The notes under the pieces: generated by a model
Seen by the model: only the letters and a program-made list of their open reading frames with translations
The model's database searches: none
Told to the model about the DNA's origin: nothing
Translations under genes and position numbers: made by a program
Source: CANIGN01 sp964538275
GTDB lineage: Bacteria; Bdellovibrionota; UBA2428
Assembly: GCA_964538275.1 (NCBI GenBank)
Contig: CAZIFW010000009.1
Span: forward strand, 1 to 64,000
Direction of reading: 5' to 3'
Length of the DNA: 64,000 nt
Shown here: positions 36,056 to 44,617 of the stretch, one piece after another
Numbering within the stretch: the first letter of the stretch is position 1
Layout: every line of letters starts with the position of its first letter

Positions 36056-36769
36056 TTATTTTGGTTTAGCAACCAAGATAAGTGTTTCTCCACCCAACAG
36101 TTTTGCATTAAGCGTTGGACTCAATAAATAGACGAAACTTCTGATAACTTTTCCAATTTTTCCTAAAAGCCTAAGATTGGGAGAATCCTTCCAAGCATTC
36201 GAATACTCAGAAGATATAATTTCATAACCCGCCTCGCTCATCATTTTTTCAGCCGTTGCCTTAGTGAAATAGTGAATATGCCCTATAGAGTCTCTTAAGC
36301 TTACGAGTCGCTTATCAAAAAGAACGTTCACTACGTTCATATCCAAAGGAAGATGAACAACTACATGACTTGCTCTAGGTTTAAGTCTTTCTAAAAAACT
36401 TAAAGGATCTGCTACATGCTCTAGAACATCCACAAGAAGGATAACTTCGCGCTTAAAACCAGTATCACGCTCTAGAATATCACCCACATTAAGCTCTAAG
36501 TTTTCTTGTCGATATTCTTCCCAAAAATGCTTTGCATCCGGAGAAATATCCCAACCTTGAAAACGATGATTGGGTAACTTTTTAGCTAAGCTTGATAATA
36601 ATTTCCCACTACCACAACCCACCTCAAGTACACTTTCACCGCCATTTTCAAGGCAACTTTCAACCTTGTGGTTTAATCTCCCAAACTTCCATTCAGTATC
36701 TGCAGTATCCCAAGTTGGATTGTTTTTAAAATATTGCCCCTTAGTGTAAAAATCTACAATTCGCCCCAT
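36056..36769 (-). CDS. Class I SAM-dependent methyltransferase
   Basis: 237-residue enzyme with motif I VLEVGCGSGKLLSSL near residue 45, FQGWDISPDA as motif II, and VLEHVADPLSFLERLKP as motif IV region. It resembles Methyltransf_11/23 proteins found in polysaccharide loci, so an O-methylation of a sugar is likely but not shown. It is on the opposite strand to its neighbours. TATAGT (36783-36778, minus strand) sits six bases beyond the predicted start of a near-leaderless transcript; no Shine-Dalgarno sequence. Confidence 0.87.
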   Translation of the reverse strand: MGRIVDFYTKGQYFKNNPTWDTADTEWKFGRLNHKVESCLENGGESVLEVGCGSGKLLSSLAKKLPNHRFQGWDISPDAKHFWEEYRQENLELNVGDILERDTGFKREVILLVDVLEHVADPLSFLERLKPRASHVVVHLPLDMNVVNVLFDKRLVSLRDSIGHIHYFTKATAEKMMSEAGYEIISSEYSNAWKDSPNLRLLGKIGKVIRSFVYLLSPTLNAKLLGGETLILVAKPK

Positions 36770-36777
36770 GAAACAAA

Positions 36778-36783
36778 ACTATA
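36778..36783 (-). promoter_or_regulatory. Putative -10 box for the minus-strand methyltransferase
   Basis: Read on the minus strand this is TATAGT, five of six to TATAAT. The predicted transcription start is 36771, two bases before the ATG at 36769, and no Shine-Dalgarno sequence is present. A matching -35 is not evident. Confidence 0.35.
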
Positions 36784-36888
36784 CCAAAAGAGGCACTTTC
36801 ACACGGTGTCCAAGGTTTAAAATGAGTAACTTGAGAGGGGAATTATCTTAAACGATCATTAAAGTTGAGGTATGCTATTTTACACTAA

Positions 36889-37524
36889 ATGGCCAAAGCA
36901 AAGCTCATAACACTCTGCTCCACCGGCGGCGCCGTAATTATGGAACTCGTACGAGTGTTTCGTAATGAAATTGACTTCACTCTAGTGACCGACAGAGAAT
37001 GCGGAGCAGAAATTAAAGCCCAAGAACTAAAAATCCCGGTGCATAGAATTACAGAAGCATCAAACTCTGTATTTTCAAGCAGACTCTTAGATTACACCAT
37101 AAAAAACCAAGGTACTTGTCTTTTGGCCTTTTACTCACGTCTCTTAACAGCGCCACTCATAAATAAATTTCCATGTTTTAATGTGCATCCATCAATGCTC
37201 CCGAAATATCCGGGAATGGGTGCCGAAAAAAAAGCATACCTGAATCAAGATTCCGAAGTTGGTGTAACACTACATCAAATTGATGAAGGAATAGATACCG
37301 GAAACATCTGTTACCAATATCAACATTCTGTTCTAAAGAAAGACACTCTTGAAAGTTATAAACGTGCCGCATACATAGCAAAAGTAAAAGTAAGCTATAT
37401 TTTTTGCGAAGAATTGATTCAAAACGGCCTTGTGGATCTACAATCAGGAAAAAAACTACCAGCTGCATTTAAGTCATCAAAGACAGAAGCAGCGTTTAAA
37501 GATTTTCTAGGATCACTCAAATGA
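36889..37524 (+). CDS. Formyltransferase family protein (sugar N-formyltransferase)
   Basis: 211-residue protein of the N10-formyltetrahydrofolate-dependent transferase fold. The catalytic set is visible: Asn and His in FNVHPSMLPKYPG, and Asp in VTLHQIDEGIDTG. It is shorter than methionyl-tRNA formyltransferase and lacks its C-terminal domain, and it lies in a polysaccharide locus, so it most likely formylates an amino group on a nucleotide-linked deoxysugar. The nearby DegT-type aminotransferase (41748) could supply that amine. It overlaps the WbqC-like gene by 4 bases. No Shine-Dalgarno sequence. Confidence 0.85.
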   Translation: MAKAKLITLCSTGGAVIMELVRVFRNEIDFTLVTDRECGAEIKAQELKIPVHRITEASNSVFSSRLLDYTIKNQGTCLLAFYSRLLTAPLINKFPCFNVHPSMLPKYPGMGAEKKAYLNQDSEVGVTLHQIDEGIDTGNICYQYQHSVLKKDTLESYKRAAYIAKVKVSYIFCEELIQNGLVDLQSGKKLPAAFKSSKTEAAFKDFLGSLK

Positions 37525-38228
37525 AAGTCGTGATTTCTCAACCTATGTATCTTCCTTGGGCTGGACTTTTTGAACAAGTAAAACTTGCTGACATCTTTGT
37601 TCATTATGACGACGCACAACTTCCACAAGGCCGATCTTTTACAACGCGCGTACAACTCAAAACTCAAAATTCAATAGATTGGCTAACTCAGCCTATAAAA
37701 AAAGCCAGCAGAGCTTTGATTTTAGATGCAGAAATTGAAACTCCAGAAGAGAGCCTTTCACTACATATTAAAAAAATTACCTATGCTCTTTCAAAGGCTC
37801 CACATTTCTCTGATGTTGAAAAAATTCTTAATGAATTAAAATTAAAGAATTTCACCAAAATATCGGACCTTAATATCTTTTTCTTAGAATATGTCGCAGG
37901 ATATTTTGAATTTAAAACTCAATTTTACAAATCTTCTCAATACAATTTGTCCAGTAAATCTACAGAAAAACTGGTAGAGATCTGCAAAATACATAAAGCA
38001 ACTCATTACATTACCGGCCATGGCGCCAAAAATTACATGGATCATGAAAAATTTGAAATCGAAAACATTGACGTTGAATACATGAATTACAACATTCTTC
38101 CGTATCCACAAGACGGTGAATTTACTCCTTACGTAACAATCTTGGATCTAATTGCACAAAAAGGAAAAAAAGCACTCGACCATATGCAATCTACAACGAC
38201 ACACTGGAAAGTATTCACTCAAGAATAA
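37521..38228 (+). CDS. WbqC-like family protein
   Basis: 235-residue cytoplasmic protein. The start KVVISQPMYLPWAGLFEQ, then VHYDDAQLPQGRSFTTRV and WLTQPIKK, is the WbqC family signature (cysteine-protease-like fold annotated from O-antigen loci). Role undetermined; family members often sit by amino-sugar aminotransferases, acetyl- or formyl-transferases, as here. Coupled to the formyltransferase by ATGA overlap; its stop abuts the convergent glycosyltransferase gene end. Confidence 0.85.
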   Translation: MKVVISQPMYLPWAGLFEQVKLADIFVHYDDAQLPQGRSFTTRVQLKTQNSIDWLTQPIKKASRALILDAEIETPEESLSLHIKKITYALSKAPHFSDVEKILNELKLKNFTKISDLNIFFLEYVAGYFEFKTQFYKSSQYNLSSKSTEKLVEICKIHKATHYITGHGAKNYMDHEKFEIENIDVEYMNYNILPYPQDGEFTPYVTILDLIAQKGKKALDHMQSTTTHWKVFTQE

Positions 38229-39404
38229 CTAAAGCTTCTCATGAAAACCTGCAGTGGCCATTGCAGTACTTCGACTATTAGGAAAACGCTTGCTCTTAAT
38301 TCGAATATCTCGAAGCATAGAAAAAAACCATTTTCCTAAAGGTAGCTGCCTTAAGTAAAACTTTAATTTTTCTCTTACATTTGAAGCAATACCCGCCTTG
38401 ATTTTATTCTGATCTGCAGAATTGAGTTGGGAGAATACTGTTTTCCACTCAGAGAAATAATTTTCAATGTCTGTAGAATCAAAAACGCCTATTCCACGCT
38501 TTTCTTGAATTTCATTATATATTCTTAAAAAATACTCTGCTGTATGCAGATCCACAGATTTTAGTGAACCTCCTAGTTCCTCTCTCGCTTTCAAAAAATC
38601 TTCATAGACTACATTTTCCATTAAAGCCGCCTTCAGAGGTGCACGTTTTACTTTTCCGTTTTCCCCAAGCGCGTAAAGGTAGTCTCGACCATCTTCTTGG
38701 TACGCGTTGCCACCATTACTCAAATTAAGACCTCTTGATAAAAACAAAGTTGCTTGGATAAAAAGTAAATTTTTTGAATGCGCTAAAAGTTGAAAAGCTG
38801 AACTAAAATCAGGATTAATAGGCTTAAACAAAGATCCCTGTGTTGATCGAAGTTCCTCACCATACTCTCTTAAGTAACAACTGTTTAACCCTCTTGGTAA
38901 TGAATATGGGAATAATTTTATAGATTTTAAATACTCTTCTACAGCTTCTTCAGAACTATAAAGCCTAAGCGATCCTTCTTTGTAGTCGATTTTTTCACTA
39001 ATCAGTTGAGATATGCTGTCATCATACAAAGCCCAAGACCAAGAGCAAATTTTTAATGGCTCCTCTTTAGAATGCTTAAGTATATTTTCATAAATAATAG
39101 TTAGTGCACCTTGAACCAACACGGACCTATCAGCAACAAATAAAACGTACTTACCTAATGCATGAGTAGATGCAAAATCCCAATGATCAGGCATTGTCAT
39201 AGTGGAAGCAGGGCGAACATATTTTATTTTATTCATGTAGCCTGCTTCAGTCAGTAAACTATAAGCTTCGTGATTACTTGAATTATCTGAAACAATTATC
39301 TCATAATTCGTAAAATTCTGTAAAAGTACACTTTGAACAGCTTCGAGAAGTAGAGGACCCCTATTGCGGGTTGGTATCACAATAGAAAAAAAAGGCGTGC
39401 TCAT
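38229..39404 (-). CDS. Glycosyltransferase family 2
   Basis: 391-residue GT-A enzyme. IVIPTRNRGPLLLEAVQSVL opens the nucleotide-binding domain, with EIIVSDNSSN as the next strand; the acidic metal motif is atypical (LFVADRS rather than DDD). The last 150 residues are an unrecognised helical extension. It overlaps the flippase gene upstream by 4 bases, forming a two-gene minus-strand unit within the locus. Confidence 0.85.
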   Translation of the reverse strand: MSTPFFSIVIPTRNRGPLLLEAVQSVLLQNFTNYEIIVSDNSSNHEAYSLLTEAGYMNKIKYVRPASTMTMPDHWDFASTHALGKYVLFVADRSVLVQGALTIIYENILKHSKEEPLKICSWSWALYDDSISQLISEKIDYKEGSLRLYSSEEAVEEYLKSIKLFPYSLPRGLNSCYLREYGEELRSTQGSLFKPINPDFSSAFQLLAHSKNLLFIQATLFLSRGLNLSNGGNAYQEDGRDYLYALGENGKVKRAPLKAALMENVVYEDFLKAREELGGSLKSVDLHTAEYFLRIYNEIQEKRGIGVFDSTDIENYFSEWKTVFSQLNSADQNKIKAGIASNVREKLKFYLRQLPLGKWFFSMLRDIRIKSKRFPNSRSTAMATAGFHEKL

Positions 39405-40894
39405 CTTCTTAAGCCCTTAAGTATTCCAAAAAACTCTTTCCTTGTATAAGGCATAAGAAAAACAATAATCACAAAACCCAATGCGAGAAAAGCAGCCATT
39501 TGAATGACATTGAGAAAGCTACTTAATTGAACGACATAAATATTTTTTGTTAAAGAAAATATAATCAAAGATCCAAGTATTGGAACAAGAACCGAATACA
39601 AGTACCACTCATATTTTATGTTTTTAAATATTTTTTTATACAGATAATTACAAGCAAAGAGCATGCTAACCAGATTCATAACAAACCAAGCTAATGCTGG
39701 CATTTCGTAGAAGTGGGTCAGTCCAATGACTAAGGGCACATAAATGATAACTGACAAAACCGATGTCATAAGCGCTAACTGTGTCCAACCCATTGCCAGT
39801 TGCAAACCATACGGAATTAATGTCAAAGCATTTATCATTATGCCCAAACATAAATAACTTGCTGACTTGTATACCTTAGTGGCAGTGAGTTCACTACCGG
39901 ACCATATTAAAATGAGATCATAGGAATAAATACTTATAAAAACAGTAATTGGAACAACAACTAAAGCCATAAGCTGCGTGCTCTTTTGGTAAAAAATTGA
40001 AAGTTCTTGCTCAGAAAAACTTTGATACATCTGAGTTAATTTTGGAAAAACTGCATTGTAGATTGGAAAAGAAAGTTTATAAACTGCTCCTCCAATAGTC
40101 CAAGCAACCATATAGTATCCAAAATTTTCTAAACTTAACATTTTGGACAAAATAATCTTATCTACTTGTGTAAGTAAAAGCCCTAAAATATTTACACCAC
40201 TCACACCTATTGCAAATTTTGATATTCGTTTTAGTTCTTGTCGATCAAACGACGAAGCTGTTTGATCCGCAGTTTGCTTAGAAAGGTAAAACTTTAAACA
40301 AAGAACATTAAATGCAACTACAATCACCTGCCACGCAAAAAAACCTTCAAGACCTACACCATGATAAGCAACAATATACGCAGCACCACCATATCTTAGT
40401 GTTGAAAAAACTATATTAATAATATTCAAGGCCACTTGATGCATAAGTCCACTTATACAGCCCGAATAAAGCGCGACTGGAAAATTAAAGAATAAAGATA
40501 AAGCAATAAGTTGAAGGGATAGAATTTGAACTCCTCGATCAAGCTCCTGAGAATTCACCCATTTATCAACAATAATGGGGGCTAAAAAATAAAGAAAAAT
40601 AGAAATTACAAAAGAAGCTGCCCAAAAAAGAACTTCCAATGAAAAAATTAGATTGCGTGCTTTGGCTAAACTAAGTCCATTTCCCAATCTAGCCATTTCC
40701 CTAGAAGCGGCAGATCCAAATCCTAAGTCCAAAATTGCAATTGAGGCTATAAGAGTCGTTTGTAAGCCTATAAGGCCATATCCAGCAGCACCTAAATGTT
40801 TAAGATAAATAGGAATAAATAAAAAGCCAATTAAAGCCACCCAAATACTTCCAGCAAAATTTGAAAGAACGTTTTTTTTGGTTAAGTTCAGCAA
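39401..40894 (-). CDS. Oligosaccharide flippase, Wzx-like
   Basis: 497-residue membrane protein with about 12-14 hydrophobic segments and the MOP-superfamily N-terminus (FLFIPIYLKHLGAAGYGLIGL, LDLGFGSAASREMARLG). It would move lipid-linked repeat units across the inner membrane before polymerisation. The only plausible start is a TTG at 40894 (LLNLTKKNVLSNF reads naturally), preceded by GAGA only. It is coupled to the GT2 gene. Upstream is a 166-base divergent region shared with the acetyltransferase gene. Confidence 0.88.
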   Translation of the reverse strand: MLNLTKKNVLSNFAGSIWVALIGFLFIPIYLKHLGAAGYGLIGLQTTLIASIAILDLGFGSAASREMARLGNGLSLAKARNLIFSLEVLFWAASFVISIFLYFLAPIIVDKWVNSQELDRGVQILSLQLIALSLFFNFPVALYSGCISGLMHQVALNIINIVFSTLRYGGAAYIVAYHGVGLEGFFAWQVIVVAFNVLCLKFYLSKQTADQTASSFDRQELKRISKFAIGVSGVNILGLLLTQVDKIILSKMLSLENFGYYMVAWTIGGAVYKLSFPIYNAVFPKLTQMYQSFSEQELSIFYQKSTQLMALVVVPITVFISIYSYDLILIWSGSELTATKVYKSASYLCLGIMINALTLIPYGLQLAMGWTQLALMTSVLSVIIYVPLVIGLTHFYEMPALAWFVMNLVSMLFACNYLYKKIFKNIKYEWYLYSVLVPILGSLIIFSLTKNIYVVQLSSFLNVIQMAAFLALGFVIIVFLMPYTRKEFFGILKGLRR

Positions 40895-41022
40895 GCTTTT
40901 TCTCGACCTTGATTTTGAGAGTAACCGAACAGAAGGCGTGAGTATAGTTATTTGAAGCTAACAATGGTCGCCATAAAAATTCAGGCTAGTGATATATCAT
41001 AGCTTTTAGCATTCCAAAGCCA

Positions 41023-41028
41023 TATAAT
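41023..41028 (+). promoter_or_regulatory. Putative -10 box for the acetyltransferase-aminotransferase pair
   Basis: A perfect TATAAT on the plus strand in the divergent region between the flippase and the acetyltransferase. The predicted transcript would have a leader of about 26 bases. No good -35 at 16-18 bases upstream. Confidence 0.35.
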
Positions 41029-41060
41029 GGTGCCAAGAAAGCTCTATAGAAATTACAAAA

Positions 41061-41738
41061 ATGCTATCTTACTTGGAAAAAATTATACACAGGTTAGCCC
41101 TATATGCTTTACGTGGTCCAAACCTCAACAAACACAAACGGGCCTTTAAACAAAAATTTCCATTCTCAAGAATGAGCCCTACCAATATTTTTCCTCTCGA
41201 GAAAATATCTGTAGGCCACTACACCTATGGTGAACTTACTGTTCACATGTGGTTAAACCCAAAACAGTTTCTTTCGATTGGTAACTGTGTCTCAATTGCA
41301 CCGAATGTGCTTTTTATTGCGGGTGGTAACCACCGCTATAATACAATTTCTACCTATCCTTTTGCTGTTGAAGCAAATAACTGGATTCTTGACCCCAAGA
41401 ACTCCTATCACATTGAAGAAACTCGTGGACCCATCACCGTAAAAGATGATGTCTGGATAGGATCTAATTCCATTATTCTTTCCGGCGTAACCATAGGCCA
41501 AGGAGCTATAATAGCTGCTGGCTCGGTCATTACTAAAGATGTGGCTCCCTATTCGATAGTGGGAGGAAATCCTGCTCGGGAAATTAAAAAACGCTTTGAT
41601 ACAAACACAATCGAGCTACTCTTAAAAAAGGCTGATTATTCCAAAATTAATGATGAAAAAATAAAACTCAATCAAAAACTTCTAAATGCCCCCATAGAAA
41701 ACAATAATATTGACGAAATATTGAGTATTTTTAGATAG
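41061..41738 (+). CDS. CatB-related O-acetyltransferase (left-handed beta-helix)
   Basis: 225-residue hexapeptide-repeat acyltransferase. Repeats are clear in ITVKDDVWIGSNSIILSGVTIGQGAIIAAGSVITKDV followed by PYSIVGGNPAREIKKRF, the xenobiotic/CatB-type ending. SIGNCVSIAPNVLFIAGGNHRY carries the catalytic His. In this locus it probably acetylates a sugar of the polysaccharide. Ten bases separate it from the aminotransferase downstream. Confidence 0.88.
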   Translation: MLSYLEKIIHRLALYALRGPNLNKHKRAFKQKFPFSRMSPTNIFPLEKISVGHYTYGELTVHMWLNPKQFLSIGNCVSIAPNVLFIAGGNHRYNTISTYPFAVEANNWILDPKNSYHIEETRGPITVKDDVWIGSNSIILSGVTIGQGAIIAAGSVITKDVAPYSIVGGNPAREIKKRFDTNTIELLLKKADYSKINDEKIKLNQKLLNAPIENNNIDEILSIFR

Positions 41739-41747
41739 GACTTAGAT

Positions 41748-42860
41748 ATGAGCATTAAAAGTATCCCCGTTGCTGGACCTTGGATTACTGAGAAAGAAAT
41801 TGAATACGTAACTGATGCCATTAAAAATGGCTGGTTCCAAGAAGCCAATGGCTATATCACTCGCTTTGAGGAGAGCTTTAAAAAATACCTTGGACGCAAG
41901 CACGCCATTTCCCTCCCCTCTTGCACATCCGCACTTCACCTCAGCTTAGAGGCTCTTGGAGTAGGACCCGGAGACGAGGTTATTATTCCCGACGCTACCT
42001 GGATTGCTTCAGCTGCTCCTATAAAATATGTGGGCGCTACTCCTATTTTTGCGGATATTGATCCGCAAAGTTGGTGCTTATCGGCAGAAAGCGTTAAACC
42101 TCTCATCACCGCTAAAACAAAAGCTATTATTGCTGTAAATCTTTATGGTCATATGCCAAATTATTCGGAGCTTTTAAAACTTGGTATTCCGGTCATTGAA
42201 GATGCGGCAGAATCGGTAGCCTCTACCTTGAACGGAAAACTTTCAGGAACATTCGGTATTACAAGTTGCTTTAGCTTTCATGGATCTAAAACACTCACCA
42301 CAGGCGAAGGTGGAATGTTATTAACAGATGACGACAAAATTTTTGAGCGCGCTTCCATTATGCGTGATCATGGACGCCGTCCTGGAGACACGCTTTTTCA
42401 AAACATAGAAGTTGGATTTAAATATAAAATGTCCAACCTTCAGGCCGCTCTAGGACTTGCTCAACTTGAGCGCATTCAAGAGTTACTCACTCGTAAACGT
42501 GAAATTTTTGCGGAGTACAAAAAACAATTTGCAGACTTAGAACATGTCAAAATGAATCCTGATTTTCCTGGAGTAGAAAACAGCTATTGGATGTCGACAG
42601 CCACTTTTAGCGACGCTCTTAAGATGAATAAATTTGAAATGATTGCAGCTTTCTCTAAAGCCGGCATTGCCACTCGACCCTTCTTTGAACCCTTGAGTTC
42701 ACTTAAGGCTTATGAGTCTGCAAGTGATCGAGAACGCGCATCAAAAAAGAACACTCACTCTTATAAAATATCTGCTCGTTCAATTAATTTACCTAGTGCA
42801 GCTACGGTAAGTGTAGACGATGTAAAACGTATAAAAGAAGTTATCTTGAGCTTTAAGTAA
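41748..42860 (+). CDS. DegT/DnrJ/EryC1/StrS family sugar aminotransferase
   Basis: 370-residue PLP enzyme that transaminates a 4-keto (or 3-keto) nucleotide sugar. The Schiff-base Lys181 lies in SFHGSKTLTTGEGGM; the PLP-phosphate region SCTSALHLSLEAL and Asp151-region IEDAAES are intact. The spacing and His-Gly-Ser-Lys motif are close to perosamine/Qui4N-type enzymes (PerA, WbtI). Together with the formyltransferase and WbqC-like protein it suggests an N-formylated 4-amino-4,6-dideoxyhexose. The matching nucleotidyltransferase and dehydratase are not in this window unless the CDP-glucose pair on the opposite strand supplies the keto sugar. Confidence 0.9.
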   Translation: MSIKSIPVAGPWITEKEIEYVTDAIKNGWFQEANGYITRFEESFKKYLGRKHAISLPSCTSALHLSLEALGVGPGDEVIIPDATWIASAAPIKYVGATPIFADIDPQSWCLSAESVKPLITAKTKAIIAVNLYGHMPNYSELLKLGIPVIEDAAESVASTLNGKLSGTFGITSCFSFHGSKTLTTGEGGMLLTDDDKIFERASIMRDHGRRPGDTLFQNIEVGFKYKMSNLQAALGLAQLERIQELLTRKREIFAEYKKQFADLEHVKMNPDFPGVENSYWMSTATFSDALKMNKFEMIAAFSKAGIATRPFFEPLSSLKAYESASDRERASKKNTHSYKISARSINLPSAATVSVDDVKRIKEVILSFK

Positions 42861-43391
42861 TTAAGAAATCCAATCAGGAAAACTTGAATCACGATCTGAA
42901 ATCACTAAAGGCGTTAGTGGCCACTTAATGTTCATTGTAGGATCATCCCACCGAATACCTGTTTGAGAGGCAGTCTCAAATGCCTTGTCTATTCTGTACT
43001 GAATAAGAGTGTTGTCGGTGAGAGTGATAAATCCATGAGCACAACCAGCTGGCACTAAAAGTGCATTCTGTTTTTCTAGACTGAGCTCAAAAGCTTCCCA
43101 CTTTTTATAAGTTTTAGACTGTGGCCTCAAATCAAGAATCACATCGTAAATGCTGCCAGAAAGACACTGAACGAGCTTGATCTCAGAGTGAGGGGCATTT
43201 TGCATGTGCATGCCTCTCAGGGTTCCCTTGAGATGATTAAAAGAAAGACTCGACTGTGAGAAATGAATATCCATACCCATTTCTTTAAAGCTCTGCTCGC
43301 AGTGATTGCGCACAAAAAAACCACGCTTATCAGTATTAGGCACAAACTCAATAAGAAAGAGGCCCTCTATAGAGGTGGCTTTTTTTTTCAT
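42861..43391 (-). CDS. dTDP-4-dehydrorhamnose 3,5-epimerase family protein
   Basis: 176-residue cupin epimerase (RmlC family). RGFFVRNHCEQSF, GTLRGMHMQNAPHSEIKLV (catalytic His), and PAGCAHGFITLTDNTLIQYRID are the family blocks. I begin it at the ATG at 43391; this overlaps the upstream C-methyltransferase stop by one base (TAATG), whereas longer readings run into that gene's other frame. With the CDP-glucose genes upstream it probably epimerises a CDP-4-keto-6-deoxyhexose. It ends where the convergent aminotransferase ends, 0 bases apart. Confidence 0.9.
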   Translation of the reverse strand: MKKKATSIEGLFLIEFVPNTDKRGFFVRNHCEQSFKEMGMDIHFSQSSLSFNHLKGTLRGMHMQNAPHSEIKLVQCLSGSIYDVILDLRPQSKTYKKWEAFELSLEKQNALLVPAGCAHGFITLTDNTLIQYRIDKAFETASQTGIRWDDPTMNIKWPLTPLVISDRDSSFPDWIS

Positions 43392-44617
43392 TAAAAAACC
43401 TCTAGAGCAGGAATAGCCACCACAAAACGAGCACCCCATTCGCGCGATCTTTCCAGCTGCTGAGAAATTTCTGCTCGCAAGTTCCAAGGCAGGATCACAA
43501 TGTAATCAGGCTTGATGGCCATAAGCTCTTCTGGAGAAACAACTGGTATGTGGCTTCCAGGAAGTAGTCGATTTTGTTTTACAGGATTACTATCTGCAAC
43601 AGAATGAATTAGGGAAGAATCCACCTTACAATAATTAAGCAGCGTATTGCCTTTGGCTGCTGCTCCAAAACCACACACTTTTTTGCCTTCTGCTTTGGCT
43701 TTATTTAGAAAAGCTAAAAAGTCTTCGCGAACTTTTTTAACTTTTTCATTAAAGTGCTCGTAAGTATCGATTTGTGAGAGCCCCTCTTCTTTTTCAATTT
43801 TTAAAGTGGCAGCTACATTTGGATTTTCTTTATGAGTTGTATTTTCTAAATGAGTCAGCCACAAACGCAAAGAGCCTCCATGTGTTGTTAGCTTTTCCAC
43901 ATCAAAAATGCGCAATCCAATCTTTTCAAACAATGGCTTAAGCGCCGAAACAGAAAGATACGAAAAGTGTTCGTGATAAACGGTATCAAATTGTACGCCC
44001 TTAATAAGAGACAATAGATGCGGGAATTCAAAGGTCACTACACCCTCTGGTTTTAATGCGGCTTTAAAGCCCGATACAAAATCATGCAAGTCAGGCACGT
44101 GAGCCAATACGTTATTGGCACAAATAAGATCAGCTTTTCCGTGTTGAGCTGATATTTGCGTAGCAGATTCTTTTCCAAAGAACTCCACTAAACTCGGCAC
44201 TCCCTTTTCAATAGCTACATTGGCAACACTGGCCGATGGTTCAATGCCAAGAACAGGTACGCCACTCTTTTTAAAATACTGAAGTAAATAACCATCGTTG
44301 GAAGCGACTTCCATTACCAAAGACTGTGCGTTGAGCTTAAGTTTAGAAATTGCCTTTTGTGCGTAGGATTCAGCGTGTTTTAGCCAACTTTGAGAGTAAG
44401 AAGAGAAATACACATAATCATCGGTGAAAATTTCTTCTCTAGAGGCAGGCTCATCAATTTGCACAAGCCAGCATTTTTCACATACAAAAACTTCCAGAGG
44501 ATAAAAGGATTCCTTTTTTCCCGCATTTTCTTTTTTAATAAAGGCATTGCTTAAAGGGTGCTTACCTAAATCTAAGAAAAAATTATTGAGTGTGTTTTTG
44601 CATGATCGACAGTTCAT
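43391..44617 (-). CDS. Sugar C-methyltransferase (NovU/TylCIII-type)
   Basis: 408-residue enzyme with the three-part layout of nucleotide-sugar C-3 methyltransferases. The N-terminal zinc domain has CRSC and later CEKCWLVQIDEPA; the SAM domain has LVMEVASNDGYLLQYFKKSGV; the C-terminal domain has GKKVCGFGAAAKGNTLLNYC and DYIVILPWNLRAEI. Substrate likely a CDP-4-keto-6-deoxy sugar because its gene touches rfbG (one-base overlap) and the epimerase. Product would be a branched-chain deoxysugar. Confidence 0.9.
   Translation of the reverse strand: MNCRSCKNTLNNFFLDLGKHPLSNAFIKKENAGKKESFYPLEVFVCEKCWLVQIDEPASREEIFTDDYVYFSSYSQSWLKHAESYAQKAISKLKLNAQSLVMEVASNDGYLLQYFKKSGVPVLGIEPSASVANVAIEKGVPSLVEFFGKESATQISAQHGKADLICANNVLAHVPDLHDFVSGFKAALKPEGVVTFEFPHLLSLIKGVQFDTVYHEHFSYLSVSALKPLFEKIGLRIFDVEKLTTHGGSLRLWLTHLENTTHKENPNVAATLKIEKEEGLSQIDTYEHFNEKVKKVREDFLAFLNKAKAEGKKVCGFGAAAKGNTLLNYCKVDSSLIHSVADSNPVKQNRLLPGSHIPVVSPEELMAIKPDYIVILPWNLRAEISQQLERSREWGARFVVAIPALEVF

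Noticed and set aside
43392..43487. Upstream extension of the epimerase gene at 42861
   Set aside because: It would overlap the C-methyltransferase coding end and adds a Cys-rich, unrelated sequence; the ATG at 43391 gives a standard epimerase.
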